Shown piece by piece: positions 45,520 to 56,023 of a DNA stretch of 64,000 nt; position 1 is the stretch's first letter, and the number at the start of each line of letters is the position of its first letter. The notes below the pieces were generated by a model, which made no database searches, was not told the DNA's origin, and was given only the letters and a program-made list of their open reading frames with translations. A program made the position numbers and the translations under genes. The DNA is taken from the NCBI RefSeq assembly GCF_029784135.1, contig NC_073746.1, forward strand, positions 91,028,564-91,092,563, given 5' to 3'. The DNA comes from Toxorhynchites rutilus septentrionalis (Eukaryota > Arthropoda > Insecta > Diptera > Culicidae).

Positions 45520-45924
45520 CCTGCCTTGAGGTGTTATTAGTTTTATCCCTGAAAATCATAACAAACTTAATTGTTTCTATCGGCCAAATTAAAGCTCTCT
45601 AACGCTCTAAAATTAGTTTTTTTTGACACAGATATGTTTTCTTATATGTTTCTTAATTTCGATATAAATTCATATGAAATAATTCCTGGTGAGTTTTGGA
45701 CTAAAATTTTCAAAAATCACGATTTTTACTCCACTGTATTTATAAGAGCCAATTAACTTTCACCTCGTCATTGATATGTTGTATATTCTTGAAATAAGCT
45801 ATATTTAGAATATTTAAAATTTTATTTATTTTATTTTATTCAAAATATTTGTTTTCAAACTGTATAGAATCGAGCCTAAAACTGTATATAATCGAATCAT
45901 ATATAATCGAGTCCGGCATGTACT

Positions 45925-46445
45925 TCAAAAAAGGCCTCCATCGATGCTTTCATATTCTTTTTAGCTAATCTGCTGCGAATTTTATAGAAAAACTAAACGC
46001 TTTTAAAATGTATGATTTATTTTATTGCCCAAGATGTCCTGCACATAAGAACATCGAACAGTAATCGGTAATGCGAACTCGATTGTTCATTCCAAAAGTT
46101 CTGTGTGTACGCGGGACTTCTAAAGTTGCCGTTTAGAATAGGATATCATACTTTGCTTCCCTTTTCTTTCAAAATTCAAAGCATTATCATGATCTTCAAA
46201 CCCTATTCCCTGCCAACTGCTTTCTGCCATCCTTCGAAAAAGTGCATTCTCGTGTCGAACAAAAAAGATTGGTTTTTGAGGTGATCCAAGAGTCAATTCA
46301 ATTTTTTCAATTCATAACACCGAAGGCAGTTGGTTAAGCATTAGCAATTTTCAACCCTTTATAAGGTCGTGGGAACTAGGCAAGATATCGACTTCAACTT
46401 CAGAGAACATAATTCTTACATGAGGAAGAACACATATTATTACTT
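45925..46445. other. Unassigned intronic stretch
   Basis: No gene or repeat is recognised. Confidence 0.35.
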
Positions 46446-46451
46446 TTTCTT

Positions 46452-46678
46452 GTACTTGAATCGATTTATGTGATATGGATCTACAAAAAATATATGTTGG
46501 GACAGTTATGGATAGAATATGGGATAATTGAGCTTGATGTTGTTTTTCTGAAAGCTGGGAACAAACTATAACTTTTTTTGTGTTTTTCCGGAAGACTAGG
46601 CATAAGAACATTGTTTTATGAAGAAAAATGAAAATTGTCAAAAAGTAACATGGGACAACTATGCGTAGAACGGCAGTA
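46452..46678. mobile_element. Right part of an ACTGCCGTTCTACGC element
   Basis: GTACTTGAATCGAT, GATATGGATCTACAAAAAAT and GACATGGGACAACTATGCG-type blocks match 12720-12960, ending AGAACGGCAGT. The left half and left end are absent. Confidence 0.78.
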
Positions 46679-46679
46679 T

Positions 46680-48382
46680 ACTCGCGTGAAAAATCGAAAT
46701 TTGTGTACTCTGGACTACTTGATCACTCTTTCCAGTTAGGTATAGTTTAAAGTATGTATTAGACTTGTATCAATTATGTTGATTATCTAAATCGGTCCAG
46801 TATTTAAAAAGTTATGATTTTTGAAAAAAATCATTTGTGGGAAACTGGGGAAAAATTATTTTTCGGTCCATCGGTTAACTTTAAAAATCATAACATAAAA
46901 ACGAAAAAAAACATCTCTGACTTTTGGATATGTTATGTAAAAGCTCTCAGCTTTCAGGATAAAATATTACAAAAAAAAGCGCCCTCTAGTCCAACGCCAT
47001 GAAAACCAAAAAAAAAAAACAAATACAATTAATAATTATGAAAACAAAATTCAAGCTTTTCGAAAGTATAATAGTTCACCAAGAACGATTAGCTAATTGA
47101 CTTTAATTTGATATGTCGATCATTTTAATTGGTCCAATAGTTCAAAATAAAAAAAAAGTCATTGGAAAAACGTGGAAAAAAATATTTTTTGGACCACTCA
47201 AAAATAGAAATGGCAACCTAATGAAAAACTAAAAAACAATACGGATCTATTATTTTGTGGAAAAGAACAAAAGTAACAATTTTAACAAAAATCAGAGAAT
47301 AACTTTATCGGTTTGGCATGGAATGGTATGTACCTCTCATTTGTTATACAAAGTTCGAAAATGGATATTTTATAGTTGAAAATATGTTTCGACATCAGTA
47401 TACAAATGGTAAAATGTGTTTCTCAAAACATTTTCAAGAATTTCGATACTCTACATTGAAAAGTATCAGCTTTATGCCTTCTGAGAATATTTTGTACCAC
47501 CGATAAACGCTGCTTCGGTCCAAGGAGGCTTCTCCGTATCCCACAATCAACATTCAAAAGGCATCCGCACACTTAATTTCGTTTTTGACACTACATTTGA
47601 TACTGGTTCTTTGATCTATTTTTTGAATAGGTAAAAATCGAAGACGAGCCTAGACACGTGCAAGCAAAGCGGCTGTCAACAATTAACTGAACATTCAAAA
47701 TGGCCGAGCTTGTCGGCATAAGTGAGAGACATGAGTACCAATATAACGCCACTAAATAATCGAAATTCGAATATACGTAACCCGCGAAAATTCAAAATTC
47801 GCGATACTTTTTGAACATACCTTGTACATAATTCTTGAAACTCTGCTTATATCTATTATATACTTACATTTTAACTTATTCCACTGATAATCTAAAGGTA
47901 ACCGATCGACTCACGAAGGAAGAAGATGCGGGTATGAGGATGTGAGGATAATCACACACGAAGATCGATAGCTTTAAGGAAAACATAGATTTGGGATATG
48001 TCATCAAGGAATCGAGTGTTTCAAAAGTAACGAATTTTCGATAGCGTCCGTATTAACAAAACTACCGATAAATCAGACAACTCCTTTTTCTGAATCAATT
48101 TCAAATGACAGACGGCAGAAGATTCTTTCTCACTATGGATTTTAAAAGCAGAGCTCGGAGCCTCGGATCAGGGAGGGGTGGCATTTCACATTTCGAAACG
48201 AGTGATTTTTGTTCGTTTCGACCCCTTTTGTCATTATGAATCTCGAAGCGAGCGAAACGAATAAGGCAGTAGTAGAGTTTCGAACAAAGTTTGACATTAT
48301 GTAACATTGTGTTCGAGCATTTTTTAACTCTAAACGAGAACAAATGGACAAGAAATGGTTGATCGTCGTATGGGAAAATGCT
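46680..48382. other. Unassigned intronic stretch
   Basis: No gene is recognised. Poly-A runs are frequent up to 47300. 48140-48380 is more balanced but has no domain-bearing frame. Confidence 0.35.
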
Positions 48383-48394
48383 AGTGAAACGTTG

Positions 48395-48450
48395 GTGAGG
48401 CGAACCACCCCAGGAGGCTGAAAGCCTCTCAAATAAAGAATAAAAAAAAA
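48395..48450 (+). mobile_element. 56-bp tail of an RTE-like retroelement
   Basis: GGCGAACCACCCCAGGAGGC then CTCTCAAATAAAGAATA and poly-A, flanked by a perfect 12-bp target duplication AGTGAAACGTTG (48383-48394 and 48451-48462). The tail style (GGCTGAAAGCCTCT-AATAAAGA) recalls RTE-clade LINE 3' ends in mosquitoes; the clade is inferred. GCCTCC/GGAGGC pairing gives a small hairpin. Confidence 0.82.
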
Positions 48451-48464
48451 AGTGAAACGTTGAT

Positions 48465-49380
48465 TTTAATACTAAACCTTACATCGAAGAAAATTTCAAT
48501 TGTATTTCCTTTGATTTCGACTTCTATTTGTACAAGTATGTGAGTATAAATACAATACTTGTATTTCAGCACTATGGAATCACAAAGAAATACAATAAGC
48601 ATCACATTTGCAATACATTTGTTCATTTCTCGTAGGCCTTAGAATAGGTATATGAGTACCATCAGTACACCGGGTATCTTAAGTTTGTCGAAGAAATTGC
48701 TTTGTTTCATTAAACGATGTTGTATCCAATTCGATTCATTTTTCGTTTAAGCTTCTTTCCATAAGCCTCTTTCCAGAGTTGGCATCATTTCATTGAACAC
48801 TGATGAAGCTGTTGGTTGAGTCTTACCAAGTAAAAAAAATTCTCCTTCATTACATTAATTTGGTACTACCAGAAGCCAGAAGATTCAAAACGGCCGCTAA
48901 TTTCAAAGCTGCAGGAGTAGCAGTGCTTCTGAAAGTTGTTTGGAACACGGTTGTATCCAAAATATTTTTAACTTCTTCTCGACTACGCCTGATATACTGC
49001 CGAAACCTTGAAACAAATGAATAATTATTATCATTTATATCGGAAACGTATATAAGACAAACTCACTCATTTCACCGCGAAAGAGAGTCACTTTCATCTC
49101 TCAACTCCCGCATCTTTGGAATAAACGTACTTTCTTCTTCACTATCGCTATCGTCAAAAAACATTTCGCGATCTTTTTTTAATCACAATTCTAATAGAAT
49201 ACCAAATTAAATTTGTTTTTCGGCATTGATATTTGCAGTTATATCATTCTTACTTCCTTCTTTTCAAACCAAAAATTATGATCAAATTTAAACAAAGGCA
49301 GTGCTTATTTCATTTCATTTCTGATTTTTTTCCATGACCAGTTTAGAGTAAATTGGCAATGAATCGGGTCAACTAACACA
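48465..49380. other. Unassigned intronic stretch
   Basis: No gene or repeat end is recognised. Confidence 0.35.
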
Positions 49381-49384
49381 ATGT

Positions 49385-49839
49385 GTTTTTATAAAAATCA
49401 GTTATCCTAATCGTTGTCCGCACATCTGTCGAGAACGGATAGTTAGACTATGAGCTGTCTTCCTAATGTTATTCGTCTCCACCCAAAAAGTGTTTTTGCG
49501 ACGTGAAAAACTGAAACATTTTTGAAGGAAAAAGGTAAAAATCGGAATAAATATTTTCCATCATGTATGCTATACATTTTATACGTTTTTTTTTTTTGCA
49601 AATGGGGAATCATTTTGAACTAAAATTATGTCGTTATCGTAACTTTATTGATTGCTTTTATTTTATTATTGAGGCTTTAAAATACAAACTTCATTCGCTT
49701 TTAGCCTTGAAAAAAAAAAACAATTAGAAAGCCAATCAATCGAACTCACGAAAGTTTGCTTAGTAAAAAAGTGAATATTTAAAAGTATTGACATCATAGA
49801 ATAAATTTTGGGCGGACCGAAGTTTGTCGAGTGTGCTAG
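49385..49839 (+). mobile_element. Non-autonomous Helitron
   Basis: The 3' end reads TTTTGGGCGGACCGAAGTTTG...GTGTGCTAG before T at 49840, matching the Helitron end at 62167. Just upstream, AATCAATCGAACTC...GCTTAGTAAAAAAGTGAATA follows the same order as 62020-62100. The 5' part (near 49390-49440, CGTTGTCCGCACAT and GAGAACGG) resembles Helitron starts but is too diverged to fix. Confidence 0.65.
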
Positions 49840-50344
49840 TAACACAAAAAAAATCGTAAAAACTTTTTTGTTTGATGATTCGGATTCGGTTTGATGATAG
49901 TCAAGTATGAATCATACGTATTTTTTGCATTTTTTTTTTAAATTCACTGGCTGACCCAGCGAACGTTGTTCTGCCATTTATATTATTTCTAGAGAATATT
50001 TTGGGTGTTAAATAAAACATAACTAATGTATTTTAAGCGTGTTTGAATGTTTTAACGAAAAGAACGAATGAAACCATTTCAACGCAAGTTGGAATGATGT
50101 TTCATGATGCAAAGTATTTCATTAACGTAACTTATATGTTTGATCTCTCAGAAGTTAAATGCAAAAACAAAAAGTAGTAGATTTCCGTCGTAAAGTTGAA
50201 AAATGAAATAAAGGAAATCAATATTCATATCATTCAAATGCTGTCTCGTTGTAGGAAAAAACACGCTTCTCTTTTTCAATATGCATGGCTAAATTTATAA
50301 CTGCTGGGTCTCGTTTATGAATTAAGAAACCAACGATACTCCAG

Positions 50345-50475
50345 AAAAAAAAGGGGCTGTTGTACCGTTCTTATTTGGAACCGCATTACTTCGTTGTTGT
50401 CATTCAATCGAGGAGTATTCACAGCGGTATTCAAATTAAGTATCACAGCCATATTGCCACTTGCTGTATCCACGA
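50345..50475 (-). pseudogene. Helitron protein fragment (downstream piece)
   Basis: The minus strand reads NTAVNTPRLNDNNEVMRFQI. Helitron helicase proteins have a DExxxYQxGRY-type segment here (NDxDEIxxYQMGRYISSNEA); the match to RFQ is followed by loss of the family sequence. Short and degenerate, supported mainly by its neighbours. Confidence 0.5.
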
Positions 50476-50663
50476 ACTTGCAAATGAATTAATTGCTCTT
50501 TGCTCAGCTGAGGCGAAATGGTACTACTCAACGATTTTCAATTTCAATGTCTGCGTTGTTGATATTTGTGAACAACACTATCAGTATTTATTCGTTGATA
50601 TATTAGCTGTTCGCCTACGCTTGCGATCGTGTCGTTGGTGAAATCTCTAGGAAAACGCTTTGT

Positions 50664-51166
50664 TCATATTCCACCTATCATGCAAGGCGATAAAGGTTTC
50701 GAATCACCGCATGGACCATTCAATAATTTTGATTCTGACGCTGTTACGGCGTTGCTCATGATAGCGTTTCCCAAGTGATTTTTTTCTTCATCAAGCCACT
50801 TATGTTGATAAGGTCGTAGGAATCGCAGTCGTTCGCTCTCTACCTTCGCGTACATCTTCTTCTTCAATGGCACTAACGTTCCTAGAGGAACTTCGCCGTC
50901 TCAACGTAGTATTACTTACGTCATTTTTATTAGTACTTAGTTGAGATTTCTATGCCAAATAACACGCCTTGAATGCATTCTGAGTGGCAAGCTCTAGAAT
51001 ACGCGTGATCACAGTGCAAGTCGGAGGAAATTTCTTTGACGAAAAATTCCCCCGACCAGAACGGGAATTGAACCCGAACCCCCGGCATGTTAGTTATGAC
51101 GCTAACCACTCGGCCACGGGAGCACACCTTCGCGTACATGTCGACCATGAATTGTTGGTACATCTC
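50664..51166 (-). pseudogene. Helitron Rep/helicase-like N-terminal fragment, split by SINE
   Basis: Removing the SINE and one target duplication, the minus strand reads REMYQQFMVDMYAKVESERL followed by RFLRPYQHKWLDEEKNHLGNAI. The FxVDMYAKxExERLxFLRxxQ...LGNAI order is that of Helitron_like_N domains (the segment before the Rep HUH region). The catalytic HUH and helicase motifs are not preserved. The frame ends at 50664. A Helitron 3' terminus in the same orientation at 49949 supports the call. Confidence 0.72.
50856..51125 (-). mobile_element. SINE family 1, full length, in the Helitron gene
   Basis: On the minus strand the head starts GTGCTCCCGTGGCCGAGTGG (A box) with GGTTCAATTCCCGTT (B box), then the body to AATGG-CATT and (AAG)n. 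A 14-bp target duplication ACCTTCGCGTACAT flanks it (50842-50855 and 51126-51139). Confidence 0.94.
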
Positions 51167-51325
51167 ACGACATCATACACATAGAAAACATCGAGCGCAC
51201 TCTTTTATTTCATTCATCTGAATATGAATAGCTATAGCTATACATGAATATTATTTCAAAATGAGTAATCAATGAGATCACGTTGTCTGATGTTTGTGCA
51301 ATATTCATCTTGTTCTTTCAGAACG

Positions 51326-51535
51326 GTCGGGCATTTTTCGCCAATGATATTTCTTCTGATTTGCATTGTGGTCACACACATTCTAGAGCTTGCTAGAATA
51401 CATTCAAGGCATGTTGTTTGGTATAGAAATCTAAACTAAGCACTACTTAAAATGATGCAAGTAATACTACGATGAGAAGGCAAGCGTTGGAAACGTTAGT
51501 TTCCATTAGTTTTTCCAGTTAGTTCTATTGAAGAA
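51326..51535 (+). mobile_element. SINE family 1, older fragment
   Basis: GGCATTTTTCGCCAA, GCATTGTGGTCACACACATTC, ATACATTCAAGGCATGTTG, ATGATGCAAGTAATACTACG and ATTGAAGAAGAATG follow the SINE order with more mismatches than the other copies. The tRNA-like head is mostly lost. Confidence 0.75.
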
Positions 51536-51837
51536 GAATGTGGAGAGAGTCGTATGAACGATGTGCGCTAACGATGGATTCCAGATCATTGTTTTGACGT
51601 AGGACTACGTCTTTCATTTCTATACCGGGGTGTAAAATCAAAGTTTCGAAAACGAAAGCGTTACGCCGGAGACCGAGATTTTGAGCGTTAATAGCTCCTA
51701 AACAACTGAACGAAATGGTACGATAAACACTTCATTCGAAAGATAAAATGTCTACGCGTTATATACTTGTTACTTTTTGATCCAAAAACTTGTTTCAATA
51801 GTCTTAAAATTGCTTTCAAAACAGGCTATTGAAATCA

Positions 51838-51881
51838 CCAATCGGTATATAAGCGAGCGCCGCTCGGAAATCCACTCAGTT
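51838..51881 (+). promoter_or_regulatory. Core promoter: CCAAT, TATA, initiator
   Basis: CCAATC (51838-51843), TATATAAG (51846-51853) and TCAGTT (51876-51881). The A of the initiator is 32 bp after the first T of the TATA box, which is the canonical spacing for arthropod RNA polymerase II promoters. Downstream transcription would run into the 198-bp repeats. A 70-residue frame crosses the site (51777-51989) but shows no known domain. Confidence 0.65.
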
Positions 51882-52070
51882 CTAATTGAACAGCGATTGG
51901 AGCATGTTGTCGCTGTTGCGGTGAAGCTCTTTATTTATCATGAAAGCGCGGATGAACGGTGTCACCAAGAGCCTGTTTGTGCACCCTAGGCCAGAAAGGA
52001 ATCTATCAGGTGGAGAGTGATGCCACAAACGGTTCCCTGGGAAGACATCGCTACACACACATACACGCGC

Positions 52071-53200
52071 GGCTATTAACAGGTGGTTATCGAGTTGGCA
52101 TTAACCACTGGTGGGCTTCCAGTATCGAGGAAAATGTGGAAATATCTAATCGTTACTGAAAATAATCTGCCAGTTTCTTTGGGAAATATATTCATGTGAA
52201 AGAGTTTAATTGAATGTTTTCTATCCATGTAACACTGTGACCAAATACATTTGGTTTTGTGATTTTTCAATCAATCGCAATTAACAGGATAGCTTCTGAA
52301 GATTATTCGTCCCCATCAGTAGGATATTTCCGTATCCAATATTGTATGCGCCCGCAATCGATTATTGCTCAGTCGCCGAAAGTTCCGAGCTCAGAGAGTT
52401 CATTCCCCTCTAGTTTGCCTTCCAAATTGCCATCGTAAACCACACCTTCTCTCGATTCAATCACACACAAAAAGCATACTTAAGCGATATTCTGGTGGTG
52501 AGACACATTCATTTTTCGTGAGGACATCGACAAGACAACATCGTTGCCTAACGTGCTGGAGGTGGTGGACGGCGAAGGATCGACACATACACGCGCAGAA
52601 CTCTTTCCGTTAGGATGCCATTCAGCATCGAGAAAGTTCCGGAAAGATCTAATCATTGCTGGAAAATAATCTGCCAGTTCCTTTGGGAATTTTCAAAATA
52701 TATTCATGTGAAAGAGTTTAATTGAATGTTTTCTATCCATGTAACACTGTGACCAAATATGTTTCAATCAAGTGCTATTAACAGGTGGTTATCGAGTTGG
52801 TATTAACCACTGGTGGGCTTCCAGTATCGAGGAAAATGTGGAAATAACTAATCGTTACTGAAAATAATCTGCCAGTTCCTCTGGGAATTTTCAAAATATA
52901 TTCATGTGAAAGAGTTTAATTGAATGATTTCTATCCATGTAACACTGTGACCAAATATGTTTCAATCAAGTGCTATTAACAGGTGGTTATCGAGTTGGCA
53001 TTAACCACTGGTGGGCTTCCAGTATCGAGGAAAATGTGGAAATATCTAATATTTACTGAAAATAATCTGCCAGTTCCTTTGGGAATTTTCAAAATATATT
53101 CATGTGAAAGAGTTTAATTGAATGTTTTCTATCCATGTAACACTGTGACCAAATACATTAGGTTTTGTGATTTTTCAATCAATCGCAATCAACAGGATAG
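52071..53200. repeat. ~198-bp tandem repeats
   Basis: The unit contains ACAGGTGGTTATCGAGTTGG, ATTAACCACTGGTGGGCTTC, CAGTATCGAGGAAAATGTGG, AATAATCTGCCAGTTCCTTT, ATTCATGTGAAAGAGTTTAA and CCATGTAACACTGTGACCAA. Copies begin at about 52079, 52781 and 52979; the last two are 198 bp apart. A partial copy lies at 52655-52780, and a non-repeated block of about 360 bp (52290-52650) separates the first from the rest. Confidence 0.88.
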
Positions 53201-53551
53201 CTTCTGAAGATTATTCTTCCCCATCAGTAGGATATTTCCGTATCCAATATTGGATGCATAAAACCTTGTGCCTCCAACGTAACGCTCTCGTTTTCGAAGT
53301 TCTCCAAATATTCATTCATTCAGAATGAATTCAGATTCAACTTCATACAAATGATCTCTAAATCTACGATAGTCCTACGTCACCCTTGCGGTTATACCAT
53401 AGATATAACCCACTTTCTGTTTTTATCTTCGAATCACAATTCTCGCGTCATTGTGCAGACACCTTCTATGATTTTGTTAACGCTTGCGCACTGAATCAAA
53501 ATTGATGACAATAACGTCATTTTGTAAACTGAGCAAGTGTGATTTGAAGTA

Positions 53552-54330
53552 CAGGTCGGACTCGATTATATACAGTTTCAAAAAAAATATTTTTTTATAG
53601 TTCAAATACGACTTATTTCAAGAGAAAATGTAACCTTTCAACGTTAATATATTGCGGACCGCTCACGAGTTTTTTCGTGTTTCGCGTTCCGTCTGTTACG
53701 GATGGATCACGAAATCACCCGTGTTTTCTACACTTGATGGTTAAATCCTTGGTTTGCCAAGAATCTAACAAGGCCTACCGATGACTCGCCTTCGTCTCAT
53801 CCACATCGAAGGAAACGATCTCATTCGCGGAATCCGAACAAATGAAGCGTTCAAGTTTGCCCCAAAACGTGCGGTCCTTAATGTGTTAAGATGAAATTGA
53901 AATTTCACTAGGAATTGTTCATATTGATAATGCAGTCAAATAAAAAAAGATAGAAGTTGAGCGTCAAAGAACAAATTATAGAGTGGTTTAAGAGCTTCAA
54001 TTTGATTGATAGAAACAACCAAGTTTAATATGAATTTTTGGGATTGGGAACTTTTGAATTTTTCACCTCCAAAATGTGTGTATTTAAACTAAATTAAATG
54101 TTCCGCTGCTATATCATGTACTAAATTTTCTATATTCTGTACTAAATTTTCTCAATTCTTTTTTCATGGTTGAAATTCGAACATATGTGTAGAAGGATTT
54201 TTTACATCAAATATGATTAGATATCACCTCCTGAGAGATTCTGGAAAAAAATAATAAACCAGTTCATAAGATTTTTTTTTCATTTTTGCTCTACTTTTTA
54301 AAGCCTTTATAATAAAATAAAGAATTCTCT
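53552..54330 (-). mobile_element. Pogo-like element, reversed and 3'-truncated
   Basis: TA then CAGGTCGGACTCGATTATAT at 53550-53571. Inward blocks (CAACGTTAATA, GATAGAAGTTGAGCGTCAAA, TTGATTGATAGAAACAACCA) match 5400-5982 in reverse. The match runs to about 54330 (TATTT-TAGATATCACCTCCTG), where the far end is missing. Another sequence is inserted at 53647-53889. Confidence 0.75.
53647..53889. mobile_element. Insert with GCGGACCGC/GCGGTCC ends
   Basis: This G+C-richer block replaces or interrupts the pogo-like backbone between AACGTTAATAT and GATGAAATTG. It begins TTGCGGACCGC and ends GCGGTCCTTAA, a short inverted repeat. No coding frame is recognised. The family is unknown. Confidence 0.5.
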
Positions 54331-55938
54331 TTTCTTAACGACTTGCATTTACCTTAAATAAAAAAAAAACCCAAAAATCACGATCTAATTATTTTTTTTT
54401 CTAAAATTCAGACAAAAATGTGGTCAGTCGCCGTGGAAAAACAGGAACTCAACTATGCATACTCTGAGAGAATTTTTCCGTTGAAGAAAATGATTCTCTC
54501 TTGCACTGATACTTTCATATTTTTGAATTCATGATTCGTAACACAATCAAGGTTTTTAATATGGCAACGAAATCTCAATTAACGATTAAGACAACCAGTA
54601 GCACGAGAGTAATTTGAAAGAAAAGTAATGGATAAATATGCATCTAAAGAAATTTCTGAATTGTCCTTTCTCCTGAACACTAATGAACTGCAGCTAGAAA
54701 TAAACTCTGCTATGGATATCCAAGCAGTGAGATGATTGAAGGGATCAATAGCATAGATAGATGAATTGCTATTCGATTTGGTTTCTGGTCACTTCTCCGT
54801 GACAATGGTAACGCATTTATCTAAACAGTTTTCCCAGGAAACATCATGTATCCGGCAAGAATTGAATCCCCTTGCCACCACATTATGATAGAATGATTGT
54901 CAGTTGTAAAATTCACCCACACTCGAATAATTCATGGCTGTGATGTCGATGATTTTGATAAATATCGAATGAGCAAGTGTGCAGCGATTAGATTGCTTTT
55001 CCCCGTATCTTTGTTGAGAGATTGGTTCACTACTGATCGATCTCAATGTGGTAATGGGGAGGAAAACAACTGACTCATCCATCCTCCAACGGTTGTTTCT
55101 TTTGTTGTGGGTTTTTCGTTTGACTTTCCGCAACGATGATCTGGTTCTGCGGAAAGATATACTGGCGATGGTTGGAATATGGTGAGCAGGAAAATACAGT
55201 TTGGTTTTTACAAGAAACTATATAATGTTAGCATCAGTTAGTTAAAAAAACAGCCATTTTAACAACTTTTGTTTTTGATTTTGTGGAAAGATTGGTGTTA
55301 CATTTATATTTGTTAAAATATTGTTAGCGATCAATCCAAACGCCGTAAACTAATTGCGATTCTGCACGATTTACGTTGAATATGTGATTGGAATTTACGC
55401 TTCACAGTGTCGCATCCGATGTTTTCCACGTGCCAAAGCAGTATCGATTCTGATGTAATTTAGCATGTCGTTCCGCTGTGTCGCATCACCGCAAACCACA
55501 ATCGCTCATTGTCACCCATAACATTATTTTAATAGCGCTACTAATAAATATCAAACGAAAATCATTATTGGAAAATTGGCAAGCTTCTGCTGCTACTCGC
55601 AAACATATACACACACACCTCGTTACTAAAGTTGCTCATCGCCATTTGCTCTTCAAGCTTGCTCGAAATACAAAATTCGAATTGCAAAAAAAATCAAGCA
55701 AAGCAATGCCAGAATAATACACTAATCTCCTCGCTCTACTTTTCTCTAACTCGATTAGTTCTCGTTTCATCCCCGTTATCCCCGGCCCTTTATTGTTTCT
55801 GTTTTAACGATTACCCTTACCTTCTTTGCTTAAACTCTGTTTCTACCGTCCCCCCACCACTCCGGAAAACTCCCTCTCATATTATGTTTTCAGTTGATTT
55901 TATTTGTCTGGCCTCTGCATGTAATAGTATTAATTTCA
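54331..55938. other. Non-repetitive intronic DNA before exon 2
   Basis: No further exon is supported. A pyrimidine-rich stretch (55720-55900) precedes the acceptor. A short (AC) run occurs near 55608-55618. Confidence 0.4.
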
Positions 55939-55939
55939 G

Positions 55940-56023
55940 GGACCGTGACAAGACCGGCAAAGCAGCCATCGTCAGAATGCCATCCGCTCCAGCTCACACT
56001 GCCGAGGAGGCTCGTCTATTGGG
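55940..56023 (+). CDS. Host gene exon 2 (84 nt)
   Basis: The acceptor TAATTTCAG ends at 55939 and the donor GTAAGC starts at 56024. Incoming phase is 2: AG from exon 1 plus G makes arginine. The exon then reads DRDKTGKAAIVRMPSAPAHT and AEEARLLG, without stops, and leaves in phase 2. Because 84 is divisible by three and both phases agree, skipping it would keep the frame, so it could be an alternative cassette. The peptide is charged and Ala/Pro-rich with no membrane segment. Codon use and G+C content are like exon 1 and unlike the introns. The linkage to exon 1 is inferred from strand, phase and splice sites. Confidence 0.78.

Larger units (their letters stand above)
43346..45920. mobile_element. 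Pogo-like TIR element holding three further insertions
   Basis: Flanked by TA (43344-43345 and 45921-45922). Left end CAGGGCGGACTCGATTATAT; right end, inverted, ATATAATCGAGTCCGGCATG. The backbone aligns with 31114-32122, but it is 2.5 kb long because a LINE (43670-44668, itself carrying a SINE) and a TTCTAGT hairpin element (44801-45519) sit inside it. Confidence 0.82.
49949..51170 (-). mobile_element. Helitron remnant with coding pieces
   Basis: The 3' end on the minus strand is at about 49949, where the + strand reads ACTGGCTGACCCAGCGAACG, the complement of the GGGTCAGCTAGT Helitron end. Coding remnants of the Helitron replication protein lie at 50345-50470 and 50664-51166. A SINE has inserted at 50856-51125. 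The 5' end is not identified. Confidence 0.68.
51594..53382. mobile_element. TTGACGTAG family member with promoter and 198-bp repeats
   Basis: Left end TTGACGTAGGACTACGTC; right end GATAGTCCTACGTCA, followed by the shared flank CCCTTGCGGTTATACCATAG. ATTTCTATACCGGGG inside the left end parallels the other copies. The interior holds a TATA/initiator promoter (51838-51881) and the ~198-bp tandem repeats. Confidence 0.72.
17199..55939 (+). other. Intron 1 of the host gene, 38.7 kb, transposon-filled
   Basis: Bounded by donor GTAAGG at 17199 and acceptor TAATTTCAG ending at 55939. Phase is 2 at both ends, so AG+G makes an arginine codon and the frame runs on. I found no convincing exon between, but short exons could be missed, so two introns are possible. 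Most of the sequence is transposon-derived and decayed in both orientations. Confidence 0.65.
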
